DNA of 64,000 bases from Comamonas testosteroni TK102 (GCF_000739375.1 NZ_CP006704.1:4464001-4528000); one strand, 5' to 3'; numbered from the stretch's first letter, positions 26,800 through 34,801 are shown. Made by a program: numbers and translations. Notes: generated from the letters alone by a model not told the origin.

Positions 26800-28272
26800 T
26801 CAATGAACGATAGTGAAATCAATAAATCCTCGCTCAACGGAGGTAGAAACAAGCTTTACCTTCACTTTTTGACCCACATTAAGAGTAGGGAGGTCTCCCT
26901 TCAAGCGACCTTCTGCGGGAGGTGTAAAAATACGCACCCAAGTTCCGCGCTCCCCTACGCCAATGATGAGCCCTGCAAATATTTCACCTCTTCGATCATG
27001 CAATAGCAAAGCAGCCTCCGACTTACGCACCTGCCTTTCTACTTTTTGAGCCGCATCCTCTTGAGTGGTGCAATGTGTGGCAAGAGCCTCCAATTCATCG
27101 TAGGTATAGGGAGACTTTTCCCCAGCAAGTGTAGATTTGAGCAGACGCAAGGTAATCAGATCTGGGTAACGTCGATTAGGGGCTGTTGAATGCATGTAGT
27201 CTTGCACCGCTAATCCGAAATGGCCGATAGATTGCCCGCGCGGGCGCTCAACCACATATTCACCTCGCCCCATCAACTTTATGATCACCAACGATAAATC
27301 CGGAAATCTCAAGGGATCTGCCTGGTGCTGCATTGCAAGAAATGCCTGCAAAGCCTCTCCATCAGGCTCATCTGGCAAGCTCCAGCCGTAGCTTTCAGCG
27401 ACTTCGACAATTCTCTGCCAACGCTCTGGTGAACGGACTACCCTTCGCAATGAAGCGGTGCCTTGCGCGGCCAAGAAGCGCGCCGTGCAACCGTTAGTCG
27501 CAATCATCAACTCCTCAATCAATTGACGAGCCCGATTGTGTGGCTGTTGACGAATGTCGATGATAATGTCGCCGTCATACACAGCATGAGGCTGAAAAGT
27601 TTCTAACTCCAGCGATCCTTGTGATCGCCTTAGCAATCGCAGTTTCTGAGCGAGCTCATCTTGCATCCTCAACTGGGTGTCCATCCCCGCAACTTTCTGC
27701 GCAGACTCTGGCAACTCCGCGACTCCCTCGAACCATTCCGACACTGCGTCGTATGCAAGCTTTGCTTTGTTCCGCACAACTGCCCGATATATGATCGACT
27801 CAATCAGAAGACCATCGCCACTGAAGGTCATCTCTGTGATAAGAGCCAGGCGATCTTGATCTTGGTTCAAAGAGGTGAGATCTGTACATAGCTGCTCTGG
27901 CAGCATGGGAAACACTCGAGCAGAGCTATAGACAGAAGTTGTATTTAGCCTCGCATGTTCATCAATCGGAGAGCCTTTCTTGACCACGCTGTCAACATCA
28001 GACACGGCAACGAAAACCCGAACCTTGCCCTGCTCTAGTTGCTCGATTGATGATATTTGGTCAAGGTCGCGTGAGTCATCGTTATCAATTGAACACCACA
28101 GCAGTTGAGTCATCTGATGAACTCCATGGCCAGACTCTTTCGCGTGACCAGATAGGAGAGACAACTGTTCGAGGACGCCGTGCGAGAACTCTGCTTCCAA
28201 GCCTCGGCTATACATGGCCCAGGCCGCGAGGATTGAGATATTTTCTCGGTGATTCGATAGAACGTCTTGCAT
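26800..28272 (-). CDS. RNB-domain (RNase II-type) ribonuclease
   Basis: Predicted 3'-5' exoribonuclease of the RNase II family. The 490 residues lack the two N-terminal cold-shock domains of E. coli RNase II; the RNB domain starts near residue 57 with SIDNDDSRDLDQIS. Asp63, Asp69 and Asp71 align with three of the four metal-binding Asp, while the fourth position is Gln72. I believe this Gln is shared by a sub-family, so activity is likely but not certain. RNA-contact residues follow in YMHSTAPNRRYPDL. The C terminus (about 410-488) resembles an S1 domain. ATG at 28272 has AAGG 6 bases upstream. Confidence 0.88.
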   Translation of the reverse strand: MQDVLSNHRENISILAAWAMYSRGLEAEFSHGVLEQLSLLSGHAKESGHGVHQMTQLLWCSIDNDDSRDLDQISSIEQLEQGKVRVFVAVSDVDSVVKKGSPIDEHARLNTTSVYSSARVFPMLPEQLCTDLTSLNQDQDRLALITEMTFSGDGLLIESIIYRAVVRNKAKLAYDAVSEWFEGVAELPESAQKVAGMDTQLRMQDELAQKLRLLRRSQGSLELETFQPHAVYDGDIIIDIRQQPHNRARQLIEELMIATNGCTARFLAAQGTASLRRVVRSPERWQRIVEVAESYGWSLPDEPDGEALQAFLAMQHQADPLRFPDLSLVIIKLMGRGEYVVERPRGQSIGHFGLAVQDYMHSTAPNRRYPDLITLRLLKSTLAGEKSPYTYDELEALATHCTTQEDAAQKVERQVRKSEAALLLHDRRGEIFAGLIIGVGERGTWVRIFTPPAEGRLKGDLPTLNVGQKVKVKLVSTSVERGFIDFTIVH

Positions 28273-28624
28273 GGTGCCTTGACCTTCCATATTTTCAATA
28301 CATTTTGAACCACAATAGCTCATTGTCAAATGATATATTCAATTATCTAGAACACTACCACAGACATTAGCAGGCATAAATTTTCTACTTGAGGGAAATC
28401 CAAAAAATATTCAAACTTAAAATTATATAAACTCAAAAAATCAGTCCTTAAAAAGCTTAACAACCATCTTCAAAATGTATTTTTCACGCTAAAAATTAAA
28501 TATAAGTAATATTTCGTATTATTTTTATTTAAATACAAGCAATGGAGTATCCTAATAATAAAAATCAAAATAGCTCGCAGTAAAATAACATGCAAAACTG
28601 AATTTAATTCAACCGAGATAAATC
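28273..28624. other. A+T-rich 352-bp intergenic stretch
   Basis: Divergent region between the RNB gene and the DUF1566-like gene, strikingly A+T-rich compared with the window. Many AT runs could act as promoters; none can be singled out. No gene seen. Confidence 0.6.
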
Positions 28625-29281
28625 ATGCGAATCCCTCAATTCTTATCTACCATAGATACTGAATATGGGAAACCATTTGAGGGTGGATTCTATGGTGGAT
28701 TAATAAACATTAACTCAACCATTTATGCGATCGTTTGGGCTCCAAAATCCACCCAAATCAAAGAAAAAATTGACGTTGAAAAAGCGAATGCATTTGATCC
28801 CGCTGACAGCAGCAGCAATACTATCGCTTTAGCAGATGCAGGAAGCCCGCTCGCTAAAGCTGCACTTGCAGCAAACATCAATGGCTATAACGATTGGCTG
28901 ATACCAGCACGTGACGTATTGGAGCTGGGTTATCGCATGCTAAAGCCATCTCGAAATCGGAACTATGCGAACTATTTTGATGGTGTGAATCACAATAGTC
29001 TTCCCGAGGGAAAGCACTACTCTGACTCCTTCCCAGCTCAAACCATCGCACCAGATTTCCTTGACGGAGGATCTGAATCCTTTGATCTTGCTTGGTACTG
29101 GTCTAGCAGTCTGCACTCCGGAGGGGTGGCGTTCTGCCAGCATTTCGAAGATGGCTATCAAAGTCACTATCACTCAGTGTCAGCGGTCGGCCTCGCTAGG
29201 TTTGTGCGCTTGGCCCAAGTTCCTGTACAGGCCCTGACAACTACACCCATAGACGCACAGTCCATCAATTTGCACCATTGA
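28625..29281 (+). CDS. DUF1566/Lcl-like protein (C-type-lectin-like fold)
   Basis: 218-residue protein with the DUF1566 pattern: GYNDWLIPARDVLEL, then AWYWSSSLHSGGVAFCQHF (the W-Y-W-S-S signature), then GLARFVRLAQV near the end. Such domains adopt a lectin-like fold and occur in phage tail fibres, diversity-generating-retroelement targets and surface proteins. No signal peptide, template repeat or reverse transcriptase is visible here. Codon use is A/T-richer than neighbours, indicating transfer. The cue for the start is a weak GAGATAAATC leader. Function unknown. Confidence 0.75.
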   Translation: MRIPQFLSTIDTEYGKPFEGGFYGGLININSTIYAIVWAPKSTQIKEKIDVEKANAFDPADSSSNTIALADAGSPLAKAALAANINGYNDWLIPARDVLELGYRMLKPSRNRNYANYFDGVNHNSLPEGKHYSDSFPAQTIAPDFLDGGSESFDLAWYWSSSLHSGGVAFCQHFEDGYQSHYHSVSAVGLARFVRLAQVPVQALTTTPIDAQSINLHH

Positions 29282-29452
29282 CTAAGATGTACGGCCCCAG
29301 GAAGTCATGGTGCATTCTTCAGCCTGTAACAGGAGAAAGCACTATGGCAATCCGCCTGGCTGGCAGTGTCCTGGAATGAAAGCTATTTGGGTCAGCGAAA
29401 ATATTGTGAAGTGCGTCAGAGAAGAGCATTGAGCTCGAGAATTTGGAAATGC

Positions 29453-29486
29453 AAAAGCCCACACCTTTACAGATGCGGGCTTTTTT
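29453..29486. terminator. Terminator between DUF1566-like gene and RRM 2
   Basis: AAAAGCCC (29453-29460) pairs with GGGCTTTTTT (29477-29486) around a 16-base loop that has a further CA/TG pair. It serves both convergent genes. Confidence 0.75.
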
Positions 29487-29501
29487 ACGCCGAGTAAAAA
29501 A

Positions 29502-29753
29502 TTACTTGCGTGTGTTGGCTAGAGATACAGAGATCACTCGACCACCCAATGACTGATCATTCAGGGAATCGATCGCTGTTTTTGCCTGGGCAGCCGTTCC
29601 CATTTCAACAAAGCCGAAGCCGCGCGATTGGCCTGTATTACGGTCAGTTATGACTTCGGAGGACAGGACATCACCGCAGCTAGAGAAATGAGATTTCAGC
29701 GTTTCACGATCGACGCCATAGCCAAGATTCGATACGTAGAGATTGCTTTGCAT
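29502..29753 (-). CDS. RRM RNA-binding protein 2
   Basis: Second single-RRM protein, 83 residues. RNP2 is LYVSNLGY (5-12) and RNP1 QSRGFGFV (42-49). Unlike RRM 1 it has no Gly-rich tail and ends right after the fourth strand (VISVSLANTRK). I chose the ATG at 29753 because the RRM starts there; the frame continues upstream without a fitting start. It is preceded by the paralogous small gene 29886-30104, mirroring the RRM 1 cassette. Likely role: RNA chaperone or post-transcriptional regulator. Confidence 0.92.
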   Translation of the reverse strand: MQSNLYVSNLGYGVDRETLKSHFSSCGDVLSSEVITDRNTGQSRGFGFVEMGTAAQAKTAIDSLNDQSLGGRVISVSLANTRK

Positions 29754-29885
29754 AGGGTACCTTCTAAGTGAATTTCGCTGCGTTTTTTCGGAGCGAAAGA
29801 TGATTCCCAAGAGAACCACGAGAGTGCTTTGGTGAAGATTAGTCAGTAGCCAAAGCTTCTACTGAGGGATGAAAACTGATGCAGC

Positions 29886-30104
29886 TCAATTCAACTGGTG
29901 ACCAAGCACCATGCTCCGGCCTTCTGCCAAAGCATATTTAGAGGCAAGCGACTCATCGGAAAAATGCGGGATGAACCGAAAGATTCGGTCATAAGTACCA
30001 CGACGAATAGAGACAGCAGCAGTGAATTGACCGCTTGCGTCAGTCTGGGTGAGAGGTGTGACCACGTAGCGGCCAATCTGCTCTGTAGTGTTTTTGTGCA
30101 GCAT
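29886..30104 (-). CDS. Small protein upstream of RRM 2, paralogous to 24801-25007
   Basis: 72 residues from the ATG at 30104 (an alternative GTG lies 6 codons earlier). IGRYVVTPLTQTDASGQFTA and RIFRFIPHF align with the product at 24801-25007. A YALAEGRSMVLGHQLN end suggests a C-terminal helix. Predicted beta-rich, soluble, without Cys. Function unknown. Position upstream of an RRM gene, repeated twice in 6 kb, argues for a functional link with RNA binding. Confidence 0.65.
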   Translation of the reverse strand: MLHKNTTEQIGRYVVTPLTQTDASGQFTAAVSIRRGTYDRIFRFIPHFSDESLASKYALAEGRSMVLGHQLN

Positions 30105-30494
30105 GAAAGCGGACGATCGCACGCACGATTACGCAGACCGTCAAATGAGATAGGGAAGGCCCTTGCTAAGTACAGGGGCAACGCAGATCCGCGAGGATGT
30201 TCAGGATCTGGTGGGGTTCGCCTAGAGGGGTGCGACCACCGCGTGCTTTGCTAGAAGAGCGGCTACCTGCGGCCAAGGGGCGGCATTGGTGTCAGACAGG
30301 CGCTGTTGGGGCGAACGGCCTTAACAGCGAGTGAAACCAGTATAGGTGAACCGAAAGACCTTTGGTTGGAAATCTTCGGCACTTCCTGCTTGACGCTCCT
30401 TACATCAAGACCTTCAAAAAATATAGTGGTAGACCACTACGGATTAACCATGTACTGTGGGGCTGACGTCCGGATAGCTACAGAGAGCCTCGCA
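30105..30494. other. 390-bp stretch with one palindrome, no gene
   Basis: No supported coding frame. The only notable structure is the palindrome at 30424-30439, reported separately. It separates the RNA-related cargo from the phage-derived half of the island. Confidence 0.5.
30424..30439. promoter_or_regulatory. Perfect 16-bp palindrome, candidate operator
   Basis: TAGTGGTAGACCACTA: 7-bp arms around AG, 56 bases before the ATG of the next gene. Size and symmetry fit a dimeric repressor site; the repressor is not identified. Confidence 0.45.
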
Positions 30495-30677
30495 ATGATC
30501 AAAACGAAAAAATCAACCGTTCACCATGTCGTGGAGGCCAAGCGATGGGAGCTCAGCAGGGAAAAAGAGCGCATCACCTATCCACCAGAGCATACCGGCC
30601 CAGTTCAAATGAATTGGCGCACACGAGAAAACTACTCCGCCACCGACCTCGACTACCGAGGCCGCAGCAAGATTTAG
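30495..30677 (+). CDS. Small phage-type hypothetical protein
   Basis: 60 residues, MIKTKKSTVHHVVEAKRWEL onward: basic, charged and soluble, ending DYRGRSKI. A GAGAG leader lies 8 bases before the ATG, and the first of the island's GCCCGC hairpins follows 23 bases after the stop. I do not recognise the family. The frame is open further upstream, but no better start exists. Confidence 0.5.
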   Translation: MIKTKKSTVHHVVEAKRWELSREKERITYPPEHTGPVQMNWRTRENYSATDLDYRGRSKI

Positions 30678-30700
30678 AGTGCTTCCGCAGAATTGCCTTT

Positions 30701-30724
30701 GCCCGCCATTGCGCGGGCTTTTTT
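30701..30724 (+). terminator. Island hairpin 1 (GCCCGC-CATTGC-GCGGGC-T6)
   Basis: First of six hairpins of identical design in the phage half of the island. The T run leads straight into the ATG at 30725. Confidence 0.8.
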
Positions 30725-30841
30725 ATGAGTATCACAAGCATGACAAATCACACCACCGACAAGCGTTGCGGAAGCTGCGGCGCGCCTCTTCCTGAAGACT
30801 TCAAAGAAGAGCAGGGTCAACCACTTCCTTGCGGCCACTAA
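30725..30841 (+). CDS. 38-aa zinc-ribbon-like peptide
   Basis: Begins right after hairpin 1 (ATG 30725; a second ATG at 30740 has fewer residues). The product has CGSCG at residues 15-19 and ends PCGH, so it offers a CxxC plus C/H pair that could bind zinc. Short phage proteins of this type are common. It lacks a clear Shine-Dalgarno for the first ATG. Hairpin 2 follows after 25 bases. Confidence 0.4.
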   Translation: MSITSMTNHTTDKRCGSCGAPLPEDFKEEQGQPLPCGH

Positions 30842-30866
30842 CGGCCTCCAATCTCTCCACATCAGA

Positions 30867-30889
30867 GCCCGCCAATCAGCGGGCTTTTT
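30867..30889 (+). terminator. Island hairpin 2 (GCCCGC-CAATCA-GCGGGC-T5)
   Basis: Same 6-bp stem and 6-base loop starting CA; 17 bases before the rdgC ATG. Confidence 0.8.
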
Positions 30890-30906
30890 CTATTTCATGA
30901 GTCCTG

Positions 30907-31518
30907 ATGTTCAAGAGCATGATCATTTACTGCATTGCTGAGAGCTGGCAAAGCGATCTGCAGGTGCTGGAGGATGCGCTGCAAAAGACAATTTTCTAGG
31001 AGTGCGGCGCCACACAGGAGCGCTCCGTGGGCCGGGTGCCGCCGCGCGGCGAGCAGCACGGCCCGCTGGTCGAGCAGCGGGTGATGCGCTTCATGACCGA
31101 GGCCAAGGTGCTGCCGGCCAGCGTGCTCAATCGCAAGGTTAACGAGAAGGCCGAGCACATCGAAAAGACCGAGGGCCGCAAGCCAGGCAAGAAAGAGCGC
31201 CGCGAACTCAAGGACAAGCTGGCCATGACCTGGGACGACCGGGTGAGCTTTGTGCTGACCGAAGGCCTGCAGATCAAGAACATCACGCTGCTGGATGCGG
31301 TCATGGACGGCAACAGCAAGGACGACAGCGGCTTTGATACCGATGTAGCCATTGCCACCGGCGAGCTCTCCCGCCTGCTTCCCGACCTGATCGAAGCCCT
31401 GGGCGGCGAAGGTCGCACCGGCATGGGCGATCTGCCCGCCTCGCTGGCCAACAGCGCCAGCACGACCGGCCCGAAGGCCGCACCAGCCGACACATCTCCA
31501 GGCGAAAGCCCGTTCTAG
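30907..31518 (+). pseudogene. rdgC: Broken rdgC (recombination-associated protein)
   Basis: The frame from the ATG at 30907 reads MFKSMIIYCIAESWQSDLQV, a normal RdgC start, but codon 31 is TAG (30997-30999). Reading on in the same frame gives [17 protein letters not shown] and then [23 protein letters not shown] and [13 protein letters not shown], all RdgC motifs. Only about 203 codons are present against about 300 in the family: the middle is missing at [14 protein letters not shown], where distant parts of RdgC are joined in frame. RdgC is a DNA-binding inhibitor of RecA-dependent strand exchange that phages often carry. Downstream codons are clean, so the decay seems recent. Confidence 0.85.
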
Positions 31519-31539
31519 CCATTCACTCTTCAATCCCCT

Positions 31540-31563
31540 GCCCGCCATACCGCGGGCTTTTTT
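31540..31563 (+). terminator. Island hairpin 3 (GCCCGC-CATACC-GCGGGC-T6)
   Basis: Lies 21 bases after the rdgC stop and just before a GGAGG sequence that begins the next cassette. Confidence 0.8.
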
Positions 31564-31565
31564 CT

Positions 31566-31988
31566 TTGGAGGACCCCAAGAGTCTGACTTTCGTGAATCA
31601 CAACGGCGACCCCATCACCGATTCCCGCATGGCCGCCATCCGAGCTCGAGGAATGGAGCTCGAGCGCCAGCGCCGCCTGGCAGCCAAGGCGGATTCGGTG
31701 TCCGTGCACAAGGGCTGGCGCGTCTCGGGCATCAAGCCCGGAATGCTGGACGAGGCAAAGCAGGCGCACGAGCGGCTCTGCCAGATGGCACAGAAGGCTG
31801 GCGGCAGGCCGCCAGAGCCCTTTGATGAAACTGCGTGGCTGCGCACAGCCAAGCGCACCGCACTGCGAAGCAAGCCCTGGACCCTTCAAGCTGCTGCCCA
31901 GCAATGCAAGGAGATAGCCATTAAGACCGGCTGGCTTGAGGTACAGCGCCAAGAAATCAAGAAGCTAGTCGCTTCAGCGTACGGGTAG
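31566..31988 (+). CDS. Phage-type hypothetical protein, possibly start-less
   Basis: 140 residues counting from a TTG at 31566, basic and helical, with RMAAIRARGMELERQRRLAA and WTLQAAAQQCKEIAIKTG. GGAGG (31568-31572) is a good Shine-Dalgarno, but the codon at the right distance is AAG (31578-31580). Read as ATG it would give MSLTFVNHNGDP, a plausible start, so the original start may have been lost by one base change. I do not recognise the family. Its place between two GCCCGC hairpins marks it as a phage cassette. Confidence 0.5.
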   Translation: MEDPKSLTFVNHNGDPITDSRMAAIRARGMELERQRRLAAKADSVSVHKGWRVSGIKPGMLDEAKQAHERLCQMAQKAGGRPPEPFDETAWLRTAKRTALRSKPWTLQAAAQQCKEIAIKTGWLEVQRQEIKKLVASAYG

Positions 31989-32372
31989 TCCTGCCTATTA
32001 CCAGCTCTACATGCCATAGATGCAAACGTATCAATCGTCAAAATTCCCATGTAAGTGTTTGCGCTAAAACGGTTTTTTCCATGAAATGCGCGTACCGTAG
32101 GAACAAGGCGATTGGTCAAATAACCTGCCTGCATAGATCCGAAACCTACAGCTCTCAAATCGATTGGACGGCTTGAAATCTCCAGATTTCAAGCATGTCC
32201 GAAATCGAGCCAGATCAAAGATGGGCAAGACGTGGCGCAGTCAATTGACCATCTAAGTGAGCTTCTGCCTCTGGTGCTTGCTCAAGCCTAGTCCCCTTTC
32301 GGAACTGCTTTCTTTTCCACTAAAGCAAGGCGAATCCTTGAGGATTGCTCAACTGACAGGACCGGAGATTCA
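31989..32372. other. 384-bp stretch with one long palindrome, no gene
   Basis: GCTTGAAATCTCCAGATTTC plus AAGC (32171-32194) forms perfect 11-bp arms around CC. Nothing else is supported. The next gene's GGAG lies at its right end. Confidence 0.5.
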
Positions 32373-32597
32373 ATGCAACGTGAAGATCTAGCAATTGCTC
32401 CAGCGCCGCAGGCGCTGCAACCAGAAATCATCAGTCACTCGATATCTCACGATGATCATGTGCGGTCGCCGAATGTGCCTATGAAAAATAGCGATGTGGA
32501 CATCGACAATCCGGACGCAAGGTCAGCGCAACCCTCCAATGCTATGCAGCTGGAGGCAGAGCATGGTTGGGATGTATATCCAGATCGAATGACATAA
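32373..32597 (+). CDS. Hypothetical protein, 74 aa
   Basis: ATG with GGAG 5 bases upstream. The product is soluble, acidic and rich in Pro, Asp, Ser and His (SHSISHDDHVRSP), likely disordered, with no Cys. I do not recognise it. The next gene starts 9 bases after its stop, so the two form a pair. Confidence 0.5.
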   Translation: MQREDLAIAPAPQALQPEIISHSISHDDHVRSPNVPMKNSDVDIDNPDARSAQPSNAMQLEAEHGWDVYPDRMT

Positions 32598-32606
32598 GGA
32601 GCTTTT

Positions 32607-32837
32607 ATGCATGAACTTTCTCAACGCAAAGTTCACGGCCTCTGGGCAAACCTGAAGTGCATGTTTTTCCCGTGGCCAAAAGCAGAAGAGCCGGAAACGA
32701 GCGCATCCCAAAAAACTGAAGCCAACAAGCTGGCCGGCTTTCAACCAGGAAACACTATTGCAGGAATCATGCTGACGCTTGCAATCTTTGGCATGGTTGC
32801 TGCAGGCTACTTTGCTTACAGGTATGGGGCTTTCTGA
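32607..32837 (+). CDS. Small single-pass membrane protein, 76 aa
   Basis: AAGGAG lies 6 bases before the ATG. The first 45 residues are charged, with an aromatic patch MFFPWPKAEEPE. One transmembrane helix spans about 51-72 (IAGIMLTLAIFGMVAAGYFA), and a short YRYGAF tail follows. The topology suggests a cytoplasmic N terminus. It could be a phage-encoded holin or accessory protein, but one helix and no lysin nearby make that weak. Confidence 0.55.
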   Translation: MHELSQRKVHGLWANLKCMFFPWPKAEEPETSASQKTEANKLAGFQPGNTIAGIMLTLAIFGMVAAGYFAYRYGAF

Positions 32838-32914
32838 AAAAGCCTTCTTTCTATTCTCATCTCATGGAAATTTACGATAAATAAAATAGCAAATATCTCC
32901 ACCAATCTAGAGAG

Positions 32915-32938
32915 GCCCGCCATCGAGCGGGCTTCTTT
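32915..32938 (+). terminator. Island hairpin 4 (GCCCGC-CATCGA-GCGGGC)
   Basis: Same stem and loop size; the T run is interrupted (TTCTTT). It lies 77 bases after the membrane protein stop and 27 bases past the stop of the convergent coiled-coil gene. Confidence 0.7.
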
Positions 32939-32959
32939 ACTGGAGCGGGGCTGAGAAGC

Positions 32960-33265
32960 CTAAATTAGTGACAAGAGCAAGCGCTCAATGCCCATCCTTA
33001 TTCTTTCAAGCCTGTCCCTGAAGCTCTTTCCCTCTTCCACAAGCCTTGCTAGATCGGACTGCTGCCTGGCCTCTTTAAGAGCCGCAAGATGCAGATCCAG
33101 CTTCTCCCGCTGCTCAGTCGCCTGCTCTATCAATCGCTCTATCTGCGCCTGATCAGACGCGTTTGCGCTCGCTTTCTGTGCACGCTTCATAAGCAGGTCG
33201 ATATGGTCCAAGCTAGCTTCGGATTCACGGATGTGTCTGTCAGCCATCTGTTCTATCGTTTCCAT
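32960..33265 (-). CDS. Coiled-coil hypothetical protein
   Basis: 101 residues from the ATG at 33265, with AAGGAGG 5 bases upstream (an adjacent GTG is too close to it). Almost entirely helical heptads rich in Glu, Arg, Leu and Ala (ERLIEQATEQREKLDLHLAA); no Cys and no membrane segment. Oriented against its neighbours, as phage regulatory or accessory genes often are. Function unknown. Confidence 0.6.
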   Translation of the reverse strand: METIEQMADRHIRESEASLDHIDLLMKRAQKASANASDQAQIERLIEQATEQREKLDLHLAALKEARQQSDLARLVEEGKSFRDRLERIRMGIERLLLSLI

Positions 33266-33483
33266 CACGGCCTCCTTGCAGTGAACCCACTGCCTTGCGA
33301 ATCCGGCTGGCCAGCCCAGAAGAGCTGACTCGTTGAGAAGGAGCAGGTCAAACCTGCCAGCAAACCTTTCCCGTAAGGTACTGCAACGGACCTACCGATG
33401 CCAAAAGATCCGTTGCCAACCACTTTGCCCCTAGTGCAAAAGCATCTGCATAAAGCGCCTCTACCACCCTTACACAACTTCTA

Positions 33484-33506
33484 GCCCGCCACAGAGCGGG
33501 CTTTTT
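33484..33506 (+). terminator. Island hairpin 5 (GCCCGC-CACAGA-GCGGGC-T5)
   Basis: Followed by GCTTGCTGGAGCCCTATG, a ribosome binding site and start shared almost exactly with hairpin 6. Confidence 0.85.
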
Positions 33507-33521
33507 GCTTGCTGGAGCCCT

Positions 33522-34470
33522 ATGTCCGTGCTATCTCCTGCCCTTCGCTACCACGGCGCCAAGTTCAGGCAGGCGCCCTGGGTGATGCAGTTTTTTCCAG
33601 ACCATCGGGTCTATGTCGAGCCATTCGGTGGAGCGGCTGGCGGGCTTCTCCAAAAGCCAGCGCTTACGCCGAGGTCTATAACGACCTGGACGAGGACATT
33701 GCGAACTTCTTCCGCGTGCTGCGCGATCCAGACCAGGCCGAACAGCTGATCCAGTCGCTGCACCTCACACCGTATGCGTGAGCTGAGTTCGACCTGTCCT
33801 ATGAGGACTGCGCTCAGCCTGTCGAGCGAGCAAGGCGCACAGCGGTAGGTGCTGGCATGGGCTTCGGGCCAGCTGGCGCAACCAAGGGAGTCACGGGCTT
33901 GCGCATAGACACGGCCACCTCTGGAGCCGCTATCCTGGCCAGCTATCTGCCGTCATCGAGCGCCTGCAAGGCGCCCTGATCGAGAACAGGCCTGCGATCG
34001 AGGTCATGCAACAGCACGACACGCCCGATACGCTGCACTTCGTAGATCCGCCTTATGTGTTCGGCACACGCTCACTGCGCAATGTCGTACAGGGCTGCTA
34101 TCGACACGAAATGACAGACGAACAGCACATGGAGCTGCTGGACGTGCAGAAGAACCTGCAGGGTATGGTCGTTCTGAGCAACTATCCCTCCGACCTCTAC
34201 GAGAGCGAACTGGGTGGCTGGCAAGTCCACACCACCGGCAGCCGCATATCTGCTGGTCGAGGAACAGCGGTCAAAACAGAAGTGCTTTGGCTCAACTCAG
34301 CCTGCCAGCAGCGCGTGACTGCACCGCCCGCTGTTCAGCAAGCGCTTGAGATCCAGCTCGAGCAAACAACACCCCAGCCCGCTGCCGTTGGCTTTAAGGC
34401 CAACAGCTGCCTTACTCGGGATTTGGCGACTCAAGACACTGATCTAACCAATCGCTTGGCAGCTCTTTAA
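33522..34470 (+). pseudogene. Broken DNA adenine methyltransferase (Dam type)
   Basis: Pieces of one gene lie in three frames. MSVLSPALRYHGAKFRQAPW and VEPFGGAAG (SAM-binding) run from 33522. A one-base loss near 33655 moves the frame to AYAEVYNDLDEDIANFFRVL. TGA at 33779 interrupts it, with AEFDLSYEDCAQP continuing in the same frame. A second shift near 33950 leads to VIERLQGALIENRP and the catalytic HFVDPPYVFGTRS. The last piece is open to 34470. Phage Dam proteins protect phage DNA from restriction or compete with host methylation; this one cannot make a full enzyme. Confidence 0.85.
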
Positions 34471-34651
34471 TCAGCAATATGTATTCCGCAGCGAGCTGCT
34501 CAGCGTGCAACTCCGTCTCAGCCGCCCCCACCTGAAAGTAGTGCGTCTCTCCACCGTGAGCACATACCCCTACCCTGGCCGCATACATCGAATCGAGTCC
34601 GCTCTTCGATGCCGATGAAAACACCTGCAAACCCTGAATTGTGCGCTCCAT
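34412..34651 (-). CDS. Hypothetical protein, 79 aa
   Basis: ATG at 34651 with GGAGG 7 bases upstream, a strong initiation signal. The product MERTIQGLQVFSSASKSGLD onward is predicted to be a mixed alpha/beta protein with a GETHYFQVGAAETELHAEQLAAEYI helix region; soluble. Its 3' end overlaps the dam remnant by 59 bases on the opposite strand. Divergent from the next gene across 150 bases. No recognised family. Confidence 0.6.
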   Translation of the reverse strand: MERTIQGLQVFSSASKSGLDSMYAARVGVCAHGGETHYFQVGAAETELHAEQLAAEYILLIKELPSDWLDQCLESPNPE

Positions 34652-34801
34652 AAGCCATCCTCCAAAAAGCGAGGTCAATCCTACTGCGGTTAGAGAAACT
34701 CACGAGCAGCAACGCAGCACCTCGGGCATTGCCCATTCGGAATGACATCGTGCCAGGAAGGAGCAAGCGTAAGCTGTAGACAGAGTCACGGAGGAGCGGA
34801 C

